DNA from: Anastatus disparis
Taxonomy: Eukaryota; Arthropoda; Insecta; Hymenoptera; Eupelmidae
Reading direction: 5' to 3'
Assembly: GCA_017163975.1 (NCBI GenBank)
Contig: JAFFSR010000395.1
Location: forward strand, 1,248,001-1,312,000
DNA length: 64,000 bases
Positions 46,977-58,644 of the stretch are shown in pieces. Position numbers and translations under genes: made by a program. The notes under the pieces were generated by a model. That model saw only the letters and a list, made by a program, of their open reading frames with translations, was not told the origin of the DNA and did no database searches. Numbering within the stretch: the first letter of the stretch is position 1; each line of letters begins with the position of its first letter.

Positions 46977-49829
46977 TTACTCAAGGTCAAGTAGGTACCC
47001 CCTTACTGCCGTCTTGAACCTGCTGATAGATGGAAGATACTTAATTTCAGCAGGTAGGAAGTTCCAAAAATGCACACCTTGAACTTGGAAGGAATTTCTT
47101 CCAGTCTCAGTGTGCATAGAGGACACCGCAAGATCCTTAGTCTCTCCTCTAGTAGCCACCCTAGGTACACATCTAGTGAAGAGACTCACTAGATGCTCCG
47201 GAGTATTCATGCGCACGATTTTGTATATAAGCACAGCCAAAAAATACTATCTTCTTGAATCAGTGCGCAGCCAACCCAACGCGGTTCTATAAGGAGAGAC
47301 ATGATCACCCATTCTCAAACCCATTACATATCTCACACATGAATTTTGTAATCTTTGTATTCGTCTTCTCAACTCCTGAGAAGCATTGAGCAAAACTACC
47401 GAACAATAGTCAAGATGTGGAAACAGCAGGGCGGTTGCGAGCTGTTTACGCAGAGTCTCCGTGGTGTACCGACGGAAAAACCGCAGGGCATACAAAACTC
47501 TATTAAACTTTTATGTAATCATATCAACGTGCGGTACTCATGAAAGTTTAGGGTCAAGCACAACACCAAGACTCGTCACGGAGTCAGAGAAAGGTATACT
47601 AATGCCTCCCTCAAGATCAATCGTACGTAACCCATTAGCATAAAAAGAATTTACAAAACGACTATTGCCAAAGACGATTGCCTTGGTTTTATTAGAATTC
47701 AAAGTGAGAGAGACACCAGCAGCCCACTCCGACACCGCTTTGGCCGCCCTTTGTAGAGTGAGAATACCTTCTTCCACATTCTCGCGAGGCACCTGCGTGT
47801 AAATTTGCAGGTCGTCTGCATAGAGTAGGTGCCCGACGCAACAAGAGTCAAGAGCGTCACGTACGTCATTAATGTAAAGACAAAACAACAGAGGCCCCAG
47901 TACCGAACCCTGTGGAACTCCAAGGTTGGTTGTCAGCCAACTCGATTCCTCGTTTAAATGCATGGAAACCATTTGTTCCCTTCCTGAAATATAGGAGTTA
48001 ATCCACAAGAGAGCAGCCCTGAAAAGCCCCATCGATCTAAGCCTAGTAAGTAACTTGAAGGGAGAGATCGTGTCGAATGCCTTACTGAATTCAAAAAGTA
48101 AAAGTAACGTGACGAGTTTTTTGTCTAGACCCGATCTTATGTCATCAGTTAATTTAAGAATAGCTGTTTGTGTCGAGCTGTGCTTTCTGAAGGCAGTCTG
48201 CATTGGGTCAAGTATTTTATTAGCAGTAATGAACTCCTGCAATTGGTCATGGGCGATCTTCTCAAGTAGCTTTGAAAGAAAACATAAAATAGCAATAGGC
48301 CTGAAGTCTTTAGGCGATTTGGGTGCAGAGCACTTCTTTAATGGCACAATACGTGCCTGTTTCCAAAGGCCAGGGAAAACCCCCCACGCAAAAGAGGAAT
48401 TGAACAGAGTCACAAGATGTTCACCAATAAATGGTAATGCTTTAAGTATCACACTTTGCGGAATGCTGTCTTCCCCACGAGCCTGCGATGAGAAGTGAGA
48501 AATTGTAAGAATATAATAGTTAATATTAATTGATTTAAAAGCGAAACCATTTTCGCTGCATTCAGAAAGAAACTTCTTGCGTTCCTCACCATCATCATGT
48601 GGCGAAACCGACACCCCAGCAAAGTGCGCATTAAGCTCATCTGGAGCAAATCCATTCAGATCCCCTTGGGGTCCGAATAAGAGTCCCAGCTTTCTCAACT
48701 CCTTCCAGACATTACCATTTGCAAGAGCCTCGAACAGTCTGTTATGATAATATTCACTTCTTGCACGCTGAATCTGCTTGTCCAACGCCTTACGTAAAAT
48801 TAAAAATTCTGAAAAATATTTATCGTCGTTTGTCCGTTTGTATCGCCTATATGTGGCATCCCTCCTGCGCTGCATCTGTGACAACTCTCCATCCATCCAT
48901 GGTGGCTTCTTTTTCGTACATTTAAATATTTTCACCGGTGCTAAATTTTCAATAGCAGCAGTGAGATTATCACAAATGCAGTCAAGTGCAGACTCAGGAT
49001 CCACTATATCAGTTGTCAATTTGGACCAATCATAGCCGGCCAATTTCTCCAATAATAATTTTTCACTAATGTTTTTATAATTTCTATACTTAATTGGTTC
49101 TTGCGCTAAACTGCTAGCACTCTAGGCTATAGAAACTTCAATTAAATTGTACCGACTATGAAAGTTCGCAGGTACGTTACGTGCGTCTAATATAGTGTCA
49201 TTGTCATCTACAAAAATCAAGTCTATCCATGTGCGAGACGATGGAGTTATATGCGTGGCACCGTGCTGGACTAACTGAAGCGAAAGCTCAGCGGACAGTT
49301 TACTAAGAAACTTCACATCACTGCTTTCTCGCAGGAGATCGGCATTCAGATCTCCCATTATAATCTTAAATGAAAAATCGGGAGTCAAACTGACTAACGT
49401 ATCAATTAGATCAGAATCTTTTGTAAAGGAAATGACAGGAGGACGGCAAATGACGGAAACCAACACAGATTCAGAGTTGCCATTTGCTTTAACAGAACAA
49501 AAAATATATTCAGGCACTTCAGGCTTACCACTGGCAGTTATAGTTGTGGTATTCGAAAAAGCTAATATCTCACATTTTAAACTATCTTTGACGTAAAGGG
49601 CAACCCCTCCTCCATGAAGGTTTCTATCCTGTCTAAAAATTTTATACCCCTTAACCTGAATGACGTCATCCGAGACAGTCGGACCCAGCCAGGTCTCAGC
49701 CACTCCAAACAGATCATAAGAATGGTCGTCACATAGAAGCTCACGCACCTGTCCAATGTGAGCCCTTAAAGAAGTCACATTCAAAAAGCCCGCTCGCAGT
49801 GCACCCCTTCTCCCTTTTCGACTCACCAA
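46977..49829 (-). pseudogene. LINE ORF2: AP-like endonuclease and reverse transcriptase
   Basis: One frame of about 950 codons without any frameshift but with four nonsense codons, at 49122, 47538, 47511 and 47247. Endonuclease motifs: VAETWLGP, IIMGDLNADL, RTWIDLIFVDD. Reverse transcriptase motifs: FRPIAILCFLSKLLEK, LLLLFEFSKAFDTISP, VPQGSVLGPLLFCLYINDV, LLYADDLQIY (catalytic YADD) and LNSNKTKAIVFG. The C-terminal part ends with FWNFLPAEIKYLPSISRFKT, a CR1-like terminal signature. It nicks target DNA and primes reverse transcription there. Point nonsense without indels implies moderate age. Confidence 0.9.
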
Positions 49830-49844
49830 GGAGATCTGGCTTAG

Positions 49845-51624
49845 TCATTGGGGAGAGAGTTCATTATTATTTAACTTACTTTTAATAACAGGACATTCAT
49901 CATTGGGAGCTATCTTAACAACATTGTCAACCTTATTTAAACATCCACTAATCACACGAGATTTGTCAGCAATAAAATTTTTGTCTACAATAACATTATT
50001 TGAACTAGTTAAAATTTGATCTATATCATCTTTCGTAGCAAATGTGTATGCTCTCTCCCCTCGCCCGTCTTGCCAGAAATCTGCCACTTCTATGCCAAAT
50101 AAATTTAATACCTTTAACATTAGCATAATTCTTTAGATCTTTGAAATTTTTATATGTATCTTTTTGAAGGTATTCATTAATAAAAACCTTATAATGGTTT
50201 TTTATGACAGACAGACTGGCAAAACGAGAAAGATCAATGTCTGCCGTTGAAAAACTAGTAATTTTTCTTTTTTCATTTAATATTTTTTGAACCAGACTGG
50301 CCTCGGAGAGTCTGACTAGCAGCGAGTGAGGACCCCCCGGACCGTCCCTGATCACGCCGCTTCTAGATTCAGACGATGTTAAACACACAACCGACAAAAT
50401 GTGTGACTGCATTAAGTCCGGAAATATGGTACCGAGGACAGCACAAACATAATCCTCCTGTCGAACATTAGCCGCTAAGCAGTCCAGTCCACTGGAGATC
50501 ACCAATGAGCCACCCCCGATACCACAATTTTGAGTATTTTGATGATTTTCCTTTGCTATTTCTGTGTTTATAATTTGTGTGTTGGCATCTGCTGTTTCCT
50601 TTAAATTCGTGTCAGTGTGTGAGACATTTTCACGCTCTTCTACACGCTCCTGCACACTAAGATTAGAGACGGTCTGCACCACGCATGCCAACCCCACTCC
50701 AAGTTCTGAAAAATTCTTGTCCACTCCATTAAATTCAGCTTGTATAGCAGATTGAAGGCTATTAATTTTCGAATTTAAATTTAAATCAGTCTTATCATAC
50801 TTTTCAATTAGAGTAAACAATTTATTTTCCAAACTACTGACTATCCCCCTTAATTTAATATTTTCATCAAGCAGCCTTGCCTGCATTACCTCAAAATTTT
50901 TTATTACTTTGTCCTGATTGCTAAGTTTATCTAAGATGCCTCGCAAGCCATCATCAATACCCATTATGCTGCTCTCAACACTCCGTATTCGATCGAAAGC
51001 GCCTAAGACTGAGTCAAGCTTACGAGACAAATTTCCTTCGATTTCAGACAAAGCAGCTTGAGAAATGGAGATGTCATTATTATTCAATTTTGCATCGTTA
51101 TTTGTTAAATTTTTTGTTTCATCATTTTTAATATTGGCAGCGGGGGCAACATGCGCAGCGCCACCTTTACTATGAGCCGGTTGAATTAAATTATTATTAT
51201 TTAAAATGTTACTCAAGCTAATCTTCTTATTTTTCGCCGCGCCACCAGCCTTCTGAAGTTCCTTGGTTGTTGATTGCCCCTGTATGACGATAACCGGTGG
51301 TACTTGCGTGTCAGTTCTCGATGGAGTCGATGTGCTTAGGGGCGACTTCTTCGCTGCCTTACCGACATCGAGTAGTTGGCTATTATTAATGCTAGCATCG
51401 CGAGCATGTGAACTGGAGGGGGTGCCTCTCTCATTCTTTGTCTTCACACATTTGTTACAGGTATAGTGGTAACCTGTGCCTACTAATTGTATGCGTGTCA
51501 TACATTTAGCATAACAGCGCTGACGACAAGTCGAGCAATTATACAGTCTCTTTGTTCCACATATGTCAGATGACGGCTGCTTACATATGGCACATCGATC
51601 CATGATAACGACCTCTTGCGACAA
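49845..51624 (-). pseudogene. LINE ORF1: zinc finger plus coiled coil
   Basis: Main frame 51624-50026 (532 codons). The N-terminal PHD/RING-like cysteine module CAICKQPSSDICG...CSTCRQRCYAKC...CNKC is followed by a low-complexity Lys/Ser/Asn region. A predicted coiled coil comes next (LSRKLDSVLGAFDRIRSVESS through LENKLFTLIEKYDK, in pieces), then an RRM-like or esterase-free C-terminal nucleic-acid-binding part with FIWHRSGRFLARR. A frameshift near 50040 moves the last part into the frame that ends at 49845, close to the ORF2 start. ORF1 proteins bind element RNA. Confidence 0.8.
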
Positions 51625-52708
51625 ATTTGAAAAATTTCGTCACTTGGCGTGTTCTAAAAACCACCAGATACTGCCTTACCTCCAAAAACAGTCAATTTGT
51701 CACTAACCTCAAAAAAGCTCACTGGTCCAGAAAAACTCACATCAGCAAAGCAAGGACAGCATCACTGCTCACAATCTTGAAACAGATACTGTCTTGCATT
51801 AAGGCACTTGCAAGTACCCTGAAACAAAAACGCCCGAAGGCAGCTTGCGGCAGAAAAAAGTCAAAAAAGTACAGAGCGTCCCAAAGTACGTCTGGCGCTA
51901 CTTACGTGTTCCAAAAATCTGTAATGTAATTATTTAATAATTACATTAAAGATTTTTGTTTATTTATTTATTTGTTTGTTCATTTATGTTTATTTACTTT
52001 TAATAAATATCATATTGTTATATTTTTATTATTGCTTTTTCTAAATAATATTACCAAGAGTCATTCAGTTGACGTAATATTCACTGAGAATCTAACTTAT
52101 AAGAAAACTGCAGCGCTCGACCGCATGCGCGCTACTTGTAAATGTTGTTATATCTTTTTTTATTATTTATCAATCGATTTGAAACTTTCCACAAATCTTC
52201 TTTATACAAAAACCAAAAACTTTCTCGCTACAAGTTTCTTGTACTTGAAAGTTCCCTCGATACTTTTTTCTCGAGTACATTATAAATGCACAATTTGTAA
52301 TTTGTATTAATTGATAAACGATTGCGACTAACAATTTGAGAATTAACATTCTTATATCATCATAAGTTTCGCTATGATATTTAGAAAATATATTTCAAAT
52401 TTCAGCGAAATCGGTTAATATTTACTCGAATTACAACGATTTAAGTTTAAAAAAGTATTGAAATTTAATGTAAAAAATTTTCTTGTTTTTAATTTTTTTC
52501 TTGAAAAATAAAAATTTTATAAAAAAACTGTTAATATAAAAAAGATGCGGCATGATGAGTTTTACAGCGTCAAATTTTTTGAAATTTATTTGAAGAAAAT
52601 GAAATTTTTACTACCAAGTGACTTCAGTTTTGCGTGCTCCAAGCGTAAATGCCCTTATTGCATCCGGGCCTTCAATTTTAAATATTACGTAGATTTATCT
52701 CCAATTTT

Positions 52709-52826
52709 TATTTTTGTTTTTGAAAAATCAGATGAAGACATCATTAAACTTTTTTTAGTTAGTGGTTCATCAGATGATCTTTCTTCATTCATTTTTCTTT
52801 TTGACATTTTACTAATAATGAAATAA
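52709..52826 (-). pseudogene. Exon 1 of the RPA-like gene, Helitron copy 3
   Basis: ATG at 52826 (MSKRKMNEERSSDEPL), open to a GTAATA donor at about 52708. It matches 26780-26897 of copy 1 but keeps Ser where copy 1 has a stop. The exon-1/exon-2 phase fits. It is separated from the other exons by the insertion at 44897-52675. Confidence 0.72.
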
Positions 52827-52967
52827 AATATTAAAGATAATACCTCAACTAAGGGATTGTCAGTTCAGAAAAATCTAATATTTTTGATATAAGTATAAAT
52901 GTTTTATTTAATCAGATAAAACTTTTAAATTAAGATAGATTTCGAAAGCGTAAGAAAAAAAACATGA

Positions 52968-53008
52968 GTGGCAGTCGTGGGCAGACAGAAGCTATGCTTC
53001 CACTAAAA

Positions 53009-53059
<51 letters not shown>

Positions 53060-53442
53060 GGAAGTGTGATATTTGAAAAAACTATAATTATTTTTTTAAT
53101 AAAAACTTGTTGCTTTTAATTCGATGTATTACATATTTTAAAAAATATTAATAATATTACAAATTGATAAATTTGTTAATTAAATTTTTTTATTTATTAA
53201 TTTTTTTATTATTAATTAATACCAATTCATAAGTATTATAAATTAAAAAAAAAACATATTTAGGTACACGTAATCACGATTGTAAACAAAATAACCAAAG
53301 AAATACAGACATATATTATATATGTAGCGTGAGTGCAAGTGAGAGGGTATAAGGAAACCTTGTTAACATTAAAGAGAAAGAGTACCCGCTTTGTGTTTTC
53401 TTTTAACGTTCTATTATTATATGGATACTTTCCTCAAAATTT

Positions 53443-53515
<73 letters not shown>

Positions 53516-53768
53516 GTACAACAATCCATGGCAGTACATACAACACACATCTACTTTAGGTAACGTATATATAAACGCATATTCATAAGCGGAATGGTAG
53601 AGAGGGAGACAAAGAAAGAGAAAAGAATATAAGTGGGTTTATGTTGATAGCAGTAATGGCACTCTGTGCCGTATTCATACATTCACGTGGGGTGACATTC
53701 GTGATCTGTCGATTTTCATACGTTTTAGGCCCTTGCCGTAACCTCGCATAAGAAGCATAGCTTCAAAA
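52968..53768. mobile_element. Insertion of about 0.8 kb in Helitron copy 3, with TA and CA microsatellites
   Basis: Absent from the matching place in copy 1 (around 26600-26640). It contains (TA)n at 53010-53054 and 53444-53497, then (CA)n to 53514. GAAGC(T)ATGCTTC-type palindromes lie near both ends. No ORF; the exact ends and family are not resolved. Confidence 0.55.
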
Positions 53769-54197
53769 ATTATAAGTATTATAATTTTTCTATGTTAAGA
53801 AAAAACCAGATTCTGTTCTCTGTTAAGACAGGTAAAAATATTATAAATTTATACCAACACTTCAGCATTCCTTACTTTTTTCAAAAACAAAGCAGTAAAA
53901 TTTTTTTTTGTTTTGCATAAATATTTATATACCGATTAATAATTGAATAAATAACTTTTCAAACTTTTTATCAAAAAATCTATTTAAAACGAATGAAAAC
54001 ACTTTTTACTTTTCTTTCATGCTTAATAATTTTAGAAAATTTTAACTATATTTTATTTAAACTATAATCTACTTATATTCCCAATCTATTTTTCTAAATT
54101 GTAAATCCTTTGGCTGAGATAATATTTTATTATCAATAATTATTTGAATATATTAAATGATAAATAATTACTTAAGTTTTGAAGTTAGCCTAGTTAT

Positions 54198-54569
54198 CTA
54201 CTTTATGAATTCTACAATGTCGTATAAAATTATCTTTTCTAGATTATCTTTTCTAGAATATCTTTTTCCACAAATTTTACAAATAATATAATTATTTTTT
54301 AAATGAGTTTTTAAATGTCTGTTTAAATGATTGATTCTTGAAAATTTTTTTGTACAGTGTATGCGATTATAATTTTTAATTTTTTTATGTCCTTGAATAT
54401 GTCCTCGTGAATATTTTTTTTTCTATATCAAACCACAAATTTTAAATATATTTGATTTATTTGTATGTTTTTCTTTAATATGAATAAGTAAATAAGTTTC
54501 GTTTGCAAAATATAATTTGCGAAATAAACAAACGGCTAAATCTGAGTTTTCTTTTGAATTTAAATCCAT
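54198..54569 (-). pseudogene. C2H2 zinc-finger-like ORF in Helitron copy 3
   Basis: Minus strand from ATG 54569 (MDLNSKENSDLAVC), about 123 codons with one TAG around codon 49. It contains finger-like units: CTKKFSRINHLNRHLKTH, and CKICGKRYSRKDNL at the C-terminus, plus a degenerate LLIHIKEKH upstream. It occupies the position where copies 1 and 2 have the helicase and is followed directly by the conserved sequence seen next to the helicase start in copy 1. It may be a captured gene fragment or a normal part of other family members. Confidence 0.6.
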
Positions 54570-55601
54570 ATTTATAACTGTAATTAAAAATTACATTATA
54601 TAAATTATATAATAATAAATATACATTTTTTAAATAATAGTAATTATAAATGTTTTAAAAAATAATAATTCGTTACAATTATTCCATTTATGTATATAAA
54701 TACAATAAACATATACACATTTTATAATAATTCCCTTTTTGACAACCAAAAATTAACTTATAAATATTTATACAATTATCGAATAAAATCATATAATGAG
54801 ATATATAAAAACATCGAATATCATGGACTATTAATAGATATGCTATTTTTCAAAAATTACAATTTTATGTGTAATGTGTGTTATCTGTTGCGTGTGTGTC
54901 ATGTAACCTGTATCCAACTGAAAACTATTAGTTATGTGAAATTGATAGTCTATTAGTTGTAATATTCTTAACGCGAATTATTACTTGTTTAAATTAAAAA
55001 TGTATTTATTTCTATGAGCTACTATGTCACTATAAAATTAATGAAATAAAATGTTTTTTTTTTTAAATTGTTCAACTTTTCTTTATGAAATATATGCAAC
55101 CCAGCTATTAAAATTAAAAAACCAACATTATAGGCTCTTTGTTGTGTAGATGAAAGAGATCTTTATCAAGAGAAAATATTATAAAAAAGTGTAAAAAAGA
55201 GATTAAATTAAAAATAAAAAAATTTGCAAAACTTTTTGTAAAAAATGTGAATTTTTTAGAATGACATATATAATAGAAAGATCTTAAATAATGATTATTG
55301 AATAAGTTGTTTATGTGAAAGTCAAGGATATTAAAAAACAATAAAGATATATATTTTATACATCCAAAAGACTTAAAAATAAAATTAAAATAATTAATAA
55401 ATGAGGAAAAATTATATTATTTAATTTTATCGTTTTATTTATGAAATACATTAATTAATAATATTATGATTATCATAATGATATTGAAATTTATTGTAAA
55501 ATATATACTTTGATTAAAACTAATATTTAAAAAAAAAAGGAAATATATTAATTTCGAGTACATAATAATATTAAAAAACATAGAATTCAATCAGGTATTA
55601 A
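54570..55601. other. Helitron copy 3, AT-rich non-coding
   Basis: An 88-codon frame at 54690-54956 has no domain and only AT-driven codons. From about 55320 the sequence is the inverted counterpart of the 3' non-coding part of copy 1 (about 6700 down to 6330). Confidence 0.5.
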
Positions 55602-55662
55602 CGGCATGTCGGAGCTGCAGCAATCGAGTTTTGCTTTTTTTATTTTATCGATATCTTTTTAA

Positions 55663-56044
55663 GAGGAGGTCACGTATCTCTGTCCTTTTCTAATCGAAGA
55701 AATGATTTTTTTACAAAAACTAATAACTTTATCAAAAAATGAAGAGAAAGCCGCATCTTGCATCAAAATAAAGCAATATTTTCTTTGATAAGAAAAAATT
55801 AATTTTATCGCTTCGTTTTCAAGAAAACCTTGAAAAACCAAATTGTCCACCCTAATCTCTACGATTTGAGTTTTTCAAGGTTTTCTTGAAAACGAAGCAA
55901 TTAAATTAATTCTTTCTTATCAAAGAAAATATTGCTTTTTTTATTACGAGATGCGGCTTTCTCTTCATTTTTTGATAAAGTTATTAGTTTCTGTAAAAAA
56001 CTCAATTCTTTGATTAGAAAAGGACAGAGATACGTGACCTCCTC
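55663..56044. mobile_element. TTAA MITE, GAGGAGGTCACG ends, 382 bp, palindromic
   Basis: TTAA at 55659-55662 and 56045-56048. The arms are nearly exact inverted copies over the full length (CTCTGTCCTTTTCTAATC; AGAGAAAGCCGCATC). Absent from the related element at 13911. Confidence 0.92.
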
Positions 56045-56210
56045 TTAAATTCTTAAATTAAACAAATATAATGACTTGTCCGCACTAAAGTTATATCAGT
56101 ACAATAATTTTTGTTAAAATAAAAAATCATTTGGACTTGTTATTTTTTTATGAGCTTGGATTGGAAATTAGATATCAAACTCGACAAACCTAACCTTAAA
56201 ATACGATATA

Positions 56211-56317
56211 GGGTCTGAGTCCCAGTTACTGTGCCTGAATCTAATTCTGTGCTTTACATGTATTTCAAATGGAAAGCACAGAATTAGGTTCAGGCACAGT
56301 AACCGGGACTCAGACCT
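56211..56317. mobile_element. 107-bp palindromic MITE with TA duplication
   Basis: GGGTCTGAGTCCC ends; each arm is about 45 bp (TACTGTGCCTGAATC). TA flanks both sides, and the related element at 13911-14872 has the empty site with one TA (near 14690). Fits a Tc1/mariner-type insertion. Confidence 0.85.
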
Positions 56318-57205
56318 TATTGAAAGTTTTTATTATGACTTTGTATGTATAATATTTTAGCGGTTTTCTTGAGTTGTCCGCACTAGAGTTTAATCTTACA
56401 AATTTTTTCTTTATAACAAAAAAACTCAATTGAACGCATCGTTTATTCATAAGTTAAGATTGGAAATATTATTAAAAGGTAGACAGCTTCGTCATGCTCT
56501 TAAGCTTTAAATTTAGATTAATTATAATAAAAAAAATTTCTGTTCTATATTGTTGTAAGACATGTTACAATAATATTTAATTGAAAAATATCAAGCTATA
56601 ATAATTATTCTAATAAACATACTTAAACAAAGATTTGAAAGAGATAAATATTAATTGGAAAATTGTTATATAACAATAATATAATAAAAAATTGTACAAA
56701 TAATAAAATAGCTCTTAAAACTTTGTTTGAATATGTAATACTGATGGTGGAGAATGGATTGTAAATAGAGTCTATGGTATAAGGAGGAAGGAATATAGAC
56801 TCTCATGGTTGTTTAGGGCTACAGGCGAAGAAAACCATGGTTTTATTTTAAATAATTGTATGAAAAAATGGAATAATTTTAATTAATTTTAACATGTCTT
56901 AAAATAACTTAAAATTATTATTATTGGTTTTATATAATTATTTAAAATAAAACAAAAAAAAAAACCAACGCGCCGTAATACCATACATTTTTTATTATTC
57001 AATTTATATTATAAATTACTAATTGTAAGCTATTATTGACAGTACCTCCTCGGGTGGTGTGGAAATCTGTCTGAGCAAATATATAATTAATATTAATTTA
57101 ATTAATAATTTTTGTCAGTACAAATTTCATTACTGAATGATATTTTCATTAATGTAAATATGAACGGGGGTTGGCAAGCAGCGCTAGCAGGGGGTACCCC
57201 GCCTA

Positions 57206-57207
<2 letters not shown>

Positions 57208-57267
<60 letters not shown>

Positions 57268-57347
57268 TATTCAAAGCTGATTCAGCGTATTAAAATTTGT
57301 AAGTCGCAATGTGTGTGTATGTGTGTATGTGTATGTAAAATAAAATA
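57208..57347. repeat. (TA)n and flank at the 3' side of Helitron copy 3
   Basis: About 60 bp of TA, then AAGCTGATTCAGCGTATT and a TG-rich stretch that duplicates 41496-41560. Confidence 0.8.
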
Positions 57348-58644
57348 TTTGGCCAGCTCTCACTTAATAAAGTTCAATTTAAATTTAATACTCGTTTATT
57401 CGTGTTCTTTATTTTCGATTGTTCTGCAGGTCCGCGAGGAGCTGGATAAACACCAGCTTCGTACCGGTAGCAGCAACAACGAAATAACTATTTAAATTCA
57501 AAATCAAAATCTTATTTTTGGTAGAATGTAATCAAATAATTACATTCACTTATATTTCTTTTCATGAATGTATGAAAGTGTTTTAACTTAAGTTTAATCT
57601 TACCAGGAGAGTGTCTGAGTTGCGGGTCACAGATCTTGATAAAACTTTGGGATAAGTATTTAGGTACCAAAATATGAGTAAAGCCACAGCGGTATGGTCT
57701 AACGCTTCGAAAAACTGAAGTTATGGACGATTATAGTCTTATTTTCAGAAAAATATGAAAAAAGAACTCCTATTTGAAGTGTAAATAATTCTGTCTAAAA
57801 ATGTCTTTAATAAATCCACAGTAAATAAAATGAAAGCAGAGAAAGCAAGTTTTAATTTGCTGGTTTCCGAATCGAAAAATAATAATTAGAACTAAAGTTA
57901 TGCTTATTTGAAGTTAAGCAGCAAAAGAGTACTAAAAATCACCATCCTTCAAGATTTAGACTATTTTTGGTACTCTCTTACTGCTCAACTTCAAACAAGC
58001 ATAACTTTAGTTCAAATTATTATTTTTTGATTCGGAAACCAGCAAATTAAAGCTTGCTTTCTCTGCTTTAATTTTAGTTATTGTGGATTTATTAAAGACA
58101 TTTTTAGACAGAATTATTTACACTTTAATTAGAAGTTCTTTTTTCATATTTTTCTAAAATCAAGACTATAATCGTCCATAACTTTAGTTTTTCGAAGCGT
58201 TAGACCGTGCTGCTGTGGCTTTACTTATATTTTGGTACCTAAATACTTATCCCAAAGTTTGATTAAGATCGGTGACCCGCAACTCAGACACTCTCCTGGT
58301 TAGTTTACTTGATATTAGTAGTGGAAAAAAAGTGTTAATATAAAGAAATACTTTAAGTATTAGTTTAATTGAAATTACGAAAGTGTTACTATAAAGAAAA
58401 ACTTTAAGTATTAGTTTAATAAAAAATAATCTTTACAAGACTGTGAGTCTTTGGAGCTTTATGGCTTTTAAGAGGCCCTTACTAACAACTAACCACAAAA
58501 ACATAAAGACCCCGGACTAGCCACAGCATGACGCCTGTGCTAAAAACGGGTTTAGTTTAAAAATGCCCTTATTCCTTGTCCTTACCTTTTATATGAGCAC
58601 TTTGTGCTACCTTTTTCAGGGTTAGGAACGGAGTAGAGGTTACA
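57348..58644 (+). repeat. Truncated old LTR with a foldback insertion
   Basis: Matches 59073-59641 (TTGGCCAGCTCTC..., GGTCCGCGAGGA, GACTGTGAGTCTTTGGAGC, GAGTAGAGGTTACA) but lacks the first 120 bp or so and is interrupted at 57603-58299. It is followed by about 300 bp of non-LTR sequence (58645-58953), not by a primer site, so it is probably a separate or 3' remnant copy of the same family. Confidence 0.8.
57603..58299. mobile_element. Foldback element, 697 bp, TTA duplication
   Basis: Ends CCAGGAGAGTGTCTGAG and inverse; arms of about 340 bp (TAACTTTAGTTCAAATTATTATT near the centre, in part). TTA at 57600-57602 and 58300-58302. The second LTR has the uninterrupted sequence near 59335. Confidence 0.85.

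Larger units (their letters stand above)
46495..51911 (-). mobile_element. LINE of the Jockey/CR1-like group, near full length
   Basis: The 17-bp duplication CAAAAATCTGTAATGTA occurs at 46478-46494 and 51912-51928, fixing both ends. The order on the minus strand is 5' region, ORF1 (zinc finger, coiled coil), ORF2 (endonuclease, reverse transcriptase), and a 3' tail of short TATC-type repeats instead of poly-A. Non-poly-A short tandem tails and a Zn-finger ORF1 fit CR1/Kiri-like elements rather than Jockey proper; this placement is inference. Confidence 0.9.
44897..52675. mobile_element. Long-inverted-repeat element (7.8 kb) hosting a LINE
   Basis: The arms start TTGAAGGCCCGGATGC on each side and are near-identical for about 165 bp. 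The right arm (to about 52100) then has about 340 bp that the left arm lacks, before similarity resumes (TATAAAGAAGATTTGTGG). TTTTAAAT is repeated at 44889-44896 and 52676-52683, suggesting an 8-bp duplication. It lies in intron 1 of the RPA-like gene of copy 3, as the matching exon-intron sequence in copy 1 shows. No transposase is visible. Family uncertain; 8 bp would fit hAT. Confidence 0.75.
55602..56499. mobile_element. TTAA element, 898 bp, with two nested MITEs
   Basis: Flanked by TTAA (55598-55601, 56500-56503). Copy 1 shows the uninterrupted sequence around 6300 with a single TTAA. The ends CGGCATGTCGGAGCTG and GAGCATGACGAAGCTG (inverted) are imperfect inverted repeats. Related to 13911-14872. 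Nested: 55663-56044 and 56211-56317. Confidence 0.85.
41647..57206 (+). mobile_element. Helitron-like element copy 3 (with nested insertions)
   Basis: Plus-oriented: 5' end TCTATATTATATAG at 41647, 3' end with GGGGGTTGGCAAGCAGCG, hairpin and CTAG at 57203-57206, followed by T and (TA)n. It keeps the RPA-like gene (minus strand) and the subterminal blocks but has lost the helicase. In its place is a C2H2-like ORF at 54198-54569. Nested are the elements at 42218-42607, 44614-44690, 44897-52675, 52968-53768 and 55602-56499. Confidence 0.77.

Noticed and set aside
52545..52826. 93-codon plus-strand ORF at 52545-52826, and 44880-45140 on the minus strand, as related genes
   Set aside because: They resemble each other only because both are translations of the two arms of the long-inverted-repeat element; the first also runs antisense through exon 1 of the RPA-like gene.
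54690..54956. 88-codon ORF as a protein gene
   Set aside because: Codons follow the AT bias, there is no domain, and there is no counterpart in the other Helitron copies.
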